Positions 22,889-25,586 of a stretch of 25,586 bases of DNA are shown piece by piece. Made by a program: the position numbers and the translations under genes. The DNA is from Ruminococcus sp. (GTDB lineage: Bacteria; Bacillota; Clostridia; Oscillospirales; Ruminococcaceae): assembly GCF_019417665.1 (NCBI RefSeq), contig NZ_DXUU01000042.1:1-25586 (forward strand), in the 5' to 3' direction. Each line of letters opens with the position of its first letter. The first letter of the stretch is position 1. Below the pieces are notes generated by a model. It worked only from the letters and a program-made list of their open reading frames with translations, did not search any database and was not told the origin of the DNA.

Positions 22889-23491
22889 ATGGCGACAACG
22901 CATAAGATCGAACTGAAAGAAGAAGTATTTGACCAACTGCTGGAGATGTGCATATCTCTGTTCCGTTCCGGGCAGAAAAAGGATGTCATCGCCATGATGG
23001 AGATGATGATGGATCACCCGGAGGTGCCTGTGCACTATCCTTACCATCACTTCATTCTGCCGGCAGCACTGTTGACTGCTGCTGCAATGGAGACCGGGGA
23101 AAAGGATGAGGAAACACTCCGGGAGGAGCTGTGGACAGCACGGAAACGTGCCAGACAGGTGCCGGGAGGATTCTGCGGATTCTGCGGCGCCTGCGGTGCC
23201 GGTATCGGTGCAGGCATTTTCCTGAGCGTTTATACGGAATCAACGCCCATGTCCGTGGAGACGTGGCAGTGGTGCAACGAACTCACTGGCATCTGCCTGA
23301 AAGCCGTTTCCACCGTTGCAGGACCCCGCTGCTGTAAGCGCACCTGCTTTTTGTCTGTACAGGCAGCTGTGCCGTATCTGGAACAGCGGCTGGGATTGCA
23401 TCTGTCCATGCCGGCGGAGATCATCTGTAAATACAAGGACCATAACCCCACCTGCAAAAAGAACGCATGTCCGTTCTATACTGCCGAATAA
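22889..23491 (+). CDS. DUF5714-domain Cys-rich protein
   Basis: A 200-residue protein of unknown function of the DUF5714 type. The N-terminal half is helical with HHFILPAALLTAA (53-65). The C-terminal half is packed with cysteines: CGFCGAC (96-102), Cys129, Cys136, CCKRTC (148-153), Cys180, Cys189 and Cys194, eleven in that half. They probably bind iron-sulfur clusters or another metal. A glycine-rich stretch GAGIGAGIF follows the first Cys group. ATG 22889 is chosen because AAGGAG lies 10 bases upstream; the frame continues up to 22793 without a ribosome site. It opens the plus unit, 17 bases before the lipoyl carrier gene. Confidence 0.82.
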   Translation: MATTHKIELKEEVFDQLLEMCISLFRSGQKKDVIAMMEMMMDHPEVPVHYPYHHFILPAALLTAAAMETGEKDEETLREELWTARKRARQVPGGFCGFCGACGAGIGAGIFLSVYTESTPMSVETWQWCNELTGICLKAVSTVAGPRCCKRTCFLSVQAAVPYLEQRLGLHLSMPAEIICKYKDHNPTCKKNACPFYTAE

Positions 23492-23507
23492 AGGAGTGTG
23501 AGCCGCC

Positions 23508-23813
23508 ATGAGAGTACCCATCGTTGTGCCGGATCAGGCGATGCCCAAAAAGGATCCGGACGCTGTCAACCTTTGTCCGTGTATGACAAAGCCGGTGAAG
23601 CTGCACTACAAGATCTGCACCATGACATGGCGCAAGGAAGTGGGAGAGCCTGTCACAGCCGGCGAGGTAGTCTGTGAGGGCGAAGTGGAAAAGAAAGCCC
23701 TGGAATTCACCGCCCCCTGTGACGGCTTGCTGGCGGAACAGTGCATCGGGGATGATGACGAGTTCACCGCTGGCATCACTCTGGGCTATATCGAAACAGA
23801 GGAGGAAGCGTAA
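23508..23813 (+). CDS. Small lipoyl-domain carrier protein
   Basis: A 101-residue protein made of one biotinyl/lipoyl fold. Residues 40-96 align with lipoyl domains of E2 enzymes: WRKEVGEPVTAGEVVCEGE, then VEKKALEF where the IETDKA motif is expected, making Lys63 the likely attachment lysine. TAPCDGLLAEQ and a final glycine strand follow. The N-terminal 35 residues carry a CPC pair (Cys23, Cys25) and are unlike E2 proteins; four more cysteines (37, 56, 71, 79) lie in the fold. It is too short for a glycine-cleavage H protein (about 125 aa). With lplA and lpdA in the locus, lipoylation is far more likely than biotinylation. A GGAG site lies upstream. The CobW gene starts one base after its stop. 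Confidence 0.82.
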   Translation: MRVPIVVPDQAMPKKDPDAVNLCPCMTKPVKLHYKICTMTWRKEVGEPVTAGEVVCEGEVEKKALEFTAPCDGLLAEQCIGDDDEFTAGITLGYIETEEEA

Positions 23814-23814
23814 G

Positions 23815-24783
23815 ATGGAACAGAATATCCAGCTCTATCTGGTCTCCGGCTTTTTAGGCTCTGGAAAAACCACGTTCCTGCGGAATATTCTCATGCAGAG
23901 CGCTGGGATACGTGTGGGCGTCATCGTGAACGAATTCGGCAGCATCGGCATTGATGGAAAGGTACTGCAAAAGGACGGCTTGAAAATGGTGGAGATCAAC
24001 AACGGCTCTATCTTCTGTGCCTGCCTGAAAGATGGCTTTGTCAAGACGCTGGTGGCATTTCTGGAACAGCCTGTGGACGTGCTCCTCATTGAGGCATCCG
24101 GCATGGCAGATCCTTCCAGCATGGAGCATCTGCTGGAACAGATGGAGTTCCTGGCTTCGAAAAAGGTGCAGACAAAGCGCCGCTATGACTATCGGGGTGC
24201 CGTCTGTCTCATTGATGCCGGACGCTTTTTGGATTTCTGCGATCTCTTCACACCCACCCAAAATCAGGTCATGAAGAGCATGTTCCACGTGGTGAACAAG
24301 ACAGATGAGGTATCTCCCCAGGTTCTGGAGGAAGTACACGAAAAGCTGAAAGAGCTGAACCCGGCAGCGTATCGTTATGATACCACATATGGGGAAGTAC
24401 CACTTGCACTGATGCAGACCATGGTGACACCGGAAACCTATGGCGGTGAAAGCAGCAATACTGCCTGGAATCGTCCCGAGACATACATTCTGGAGATGCA
24501 GGGGACCTATCCTATGGCTGCCATGGAGCAATTCTGCAGGGCACTCAGCGGTCAGGTGCTGCGCTGTAAGGGATTCTTCATGACACCCGGAGGCATGGAA
24601 GTGCATGTGGATAATGTGGGCACAGATGTGGTTCTGAAAGAAGTACCAGAGCTTGTGCCCCTGACGGAGAAGATAAAAAAGCTGGTTCTCATCGGAAAGG
24701 ATGCACAGCTCTACCAGGATGCCGTGCAGAAAGCATGGGAGGAAGCTTTCGGCGGCGCAGAACTGCTCTATTATGACGATTGA
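23815..24783 (+). CDS. CobW-type G3E GTPase (COG0523)
   Basis: A 322-residue G3E GTPase. The P-loop GFLGSGKTT is at 12-20, the metal region NGSIFCAC at 63-70, the Glu motif EASGMADP at 93-100 and the base-recognition NKTD at 161-164. A CobW C-terminal domain runs from about 235. Such proteins deliver metals (zinc, cobalt, nickel, iron) or act as chaperones for metalloenzymes. The usual CxCC is here C-A-C-L, with two cysteines, not three. Start ATG 23815 has GGAGG at 23801; an upstream frame start overlaps the carrier gene. Within this locus it could load or protect the metal of the UroD-like enzyme or the DUF5714 protein. Confidence 0.88.
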   Translation: MEQNIQLYLVSGFLGSGKTTFLRNILMQSAGIRVGVIVNEFGSIGIDGKVLQKDGLKMVEINNGSIFCACLKDGFVKTLVAFLEQPVDVLLIEASGMADPSSMEHLLEQMEFLASKKVQTKRRYDYRGAVCLIDAGRFLDFCDLFTPTQNQVMKSMFHVVNKTDEVSPQVLEEVHEKLKELNPAAYRYDTTYGEVPLALMQTMVTPETYGGESSNTAWNRPETYILEMQGTYPMAAMEQFCRALSGQVLRCKGFFMTPGGMEVHVDNVGTDVVLKEVPELVPLTEKIKKLVLIGKDAQLYQDAVQKAWEEAFGGAELLYYDD

Positions 24784-24814
24784 ATTATGAATCAGACTCT
24801 GGAGGTGTGTGACA

Positions 24815-25171
24815 ATGACAACGACCTGTTCCTGTACGGGGAAAAATATGGATCGTCTGCTCCAGCCGGCGATCCTCATGATCCTGTGCGATCACGACAT
24901 GCACGGATTCCTACTGCTCCAGCATCTGAGCGAATCCCCTATGTTCACCGGGACATATCCTGACCCCACGGGGCTGTACCGCTATCTGAAAAAGATGGAG
25001 CAGAACGGACTGTTGACATCCCGGAAACAAGAACAGGAGGGTGCACCGTCCAAGACGGTTTATCATATCACCGAGGAGGGCAGGCACTGCCTGAAACAAT
25101 GGGAAGAGACTCTGGCGGACTACGAACAGCGTCTTCATGACTTTCTGGAGTGTATCCGGGAGAAACTCTGA
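24815..25171 (+). CDS. PadR-family transcriptional regulator
   Basis: A 118-residue winged-helix regulator. The core LLQPAILMILCDHDMHGFLLLQHL (about residues 15-38), the recognition region YPDPTGLYRYLKKMEQNGLL and the wing KTVYHITEEGRHCLKQWEE match PadR. The C-terminal helix serves as the dimer arm. An unusual N-terminus MTTTCSC carries a CxC pair that might bind metal or sense redox state. The start is ATG 24815, 9 bases after GGAGG at 24801; an earlier GTG at 24809 is too close to it. It ends the plus unit, so it probably represses its own operon and possibly the divergent one. Confidence 0.88.
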   Translation: MTTTCSCTGKNMDRLLQPAILMILCDHDMHGFLLLQHLSESPMFTGTYPDPTGLYRYLKKMEQNGLLTSRKQEQEGAPSKTVYHITEEGRHCLKQWEETLADYEQRLHDFLECIREKL

Positions 25172-25189
25172 CATGATACCTATAAATGA

Positions 25190-25500
25190 GCAAAGGTCGT
25201 AAATGCTTTTATTTGCAAAGGGTTTCATACTGTAGGAGCTTTGAAGACGAATCGTATTCTATATCCATACGGCACAAAAATGAATGTCCATGAATTTGCC
25301 CGAAAACTGATAGAAACAAAGTGCGGGGAACTCTTTTACCTTGTGACCGTACAAATGCAGCTCTTTCGGACGAAGAAATTCTGGATTTGAATGTTGTGCG
25401 ATGGGAAATTGAAGTATATTTCCGTGACTGTAAGACAAAGCTTGCCATTGACAAGTATCAAATTCAATCTTGCTTGTCGCCTTCTTGTGCAATTCAGCCA
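25190..25500 (+). pseudogene. Decayed IS4/IS701-like transposase fragment
   Basis: Two reading frames together resemble the C-terminal half of an IS4/IS701-type transposase. The first (25190-25350, no start) reads KGFHTVGALKTNRILYP and later GELFYLVTV. The second (from about 25350) reads TNAALSDEEILDLNVVRWEI followed by a FRDCKTKLAIDKYQIQS segment, containing the conserved RWxIExxF catalytic-region motif. Between them about 60 residues are missing and the frame changes by one, so it cannot be made as one protein. The 5' half is also missing. It marks an old insertion just after the PadR gene. No terminal inverted repeats were found. Confidence 0.8.
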
Positions 25501-25532
25501 AAAAGCCTGTAAAAACCTGCAAACTATTCGAC

Positions 25533-25561
25533 TTGACAATTGTGAAGAGGTGTGATATAAT
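25533..25561 (+). promoter_or_regulatory. Perfect consensus promoter reading out of the window
   Basis: TTGACA (25533-25538), a 17-base spacer and TATAAT (25556-25561) with a TGA extended -10. Transcription would start near 25568, within the last bases, and serve a gene or RNA beyond the edge. The remaining bases hold a small TCGC / GCGA hairpin. Confidence 0.82.
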
Positions 25562-25586
25562 AATAAAGCTGTCGCACGAGAGCGAA

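Noticed and set aside
23508..23813. Glycine cleavage H protein
   Set aside because: It is shorter, lacks the H-protein flanking motifs and there is no P or T protein nearby.

Overview
The window looks like chromosome from an anaerobic, plant-fibre-degrading Clostridia bacterium close to Ruminococcus (Oscillospiraceae). This is an inference. It rests on a GH5 glucanase lipoprotein with tandem binding modules, a secreted protein with a type I dockerin, a fused FeoA-FeoB transporter, a T-box leader, a PduL-type phosphotransacylase and strong sigma-A-type promoters. There is no rRNA, tRNA, CRISPR array or intact mobile element. The only mobile trace is a decayed transposase at the right edge.

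Left part (1-8051): the 3' part of GAPDH; a minus-strand iron locus (FeoA-FeoB fusion plus a 46-residue Cys-rich FeoB-associated protein); mnmA on the minus strand; then pduL and the GH5 lipoprotein on the plus strand.

Middle (8208-17168): a cytidylate-kinase-like protein; a dockerin-tagged beta-propeller protein; a T-box leader controlling a HisJ-type PHP phosphatase; an Lrp/AsnC regulator; a class I aminotransferase overlapping ispE by 4 bases; and, convergently, an MFS transporter. A small holin-like membrane protein and a phosphoglucomutase follow. Most transcription units carry a recognisable promoter or terminator.

Right part (17514-25171) is the unusual region. Two divergent units leave one control region (about 22637-22732). 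The minus unit encodes a UroD/MtaA-type methyltransferase fused to a thioredoxin-like domain, a compact dihydrolipoyl dehydrogenase and a lipoate-protein ligase, followed after a gap by a BioB-like radical SAM enzyme. The plus unit encodes a Cys-rich DUF5714 protein, a 101-residue lipoyl-domain carrier, a CobW-type G3E GTPase and a PadR regulator. The locus thus holds a lipoyl carrier, the ligase likely to load it, the dehydrogenase likely to reoxidise it, a candidate group-transfer enzyme with its own CxxC domain, a metallochaperone and a regulator. I read it as a self-contained lipoyl-dependent transfer or redox system with unknown substrate. No corrinoid protein and no glycine-cleavage P or T protein is present.

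The intergenic spaces at 1142-1180 and 17403-18890 hold a family of short palindromes flanked by TGTAGGG or CCCTACA.
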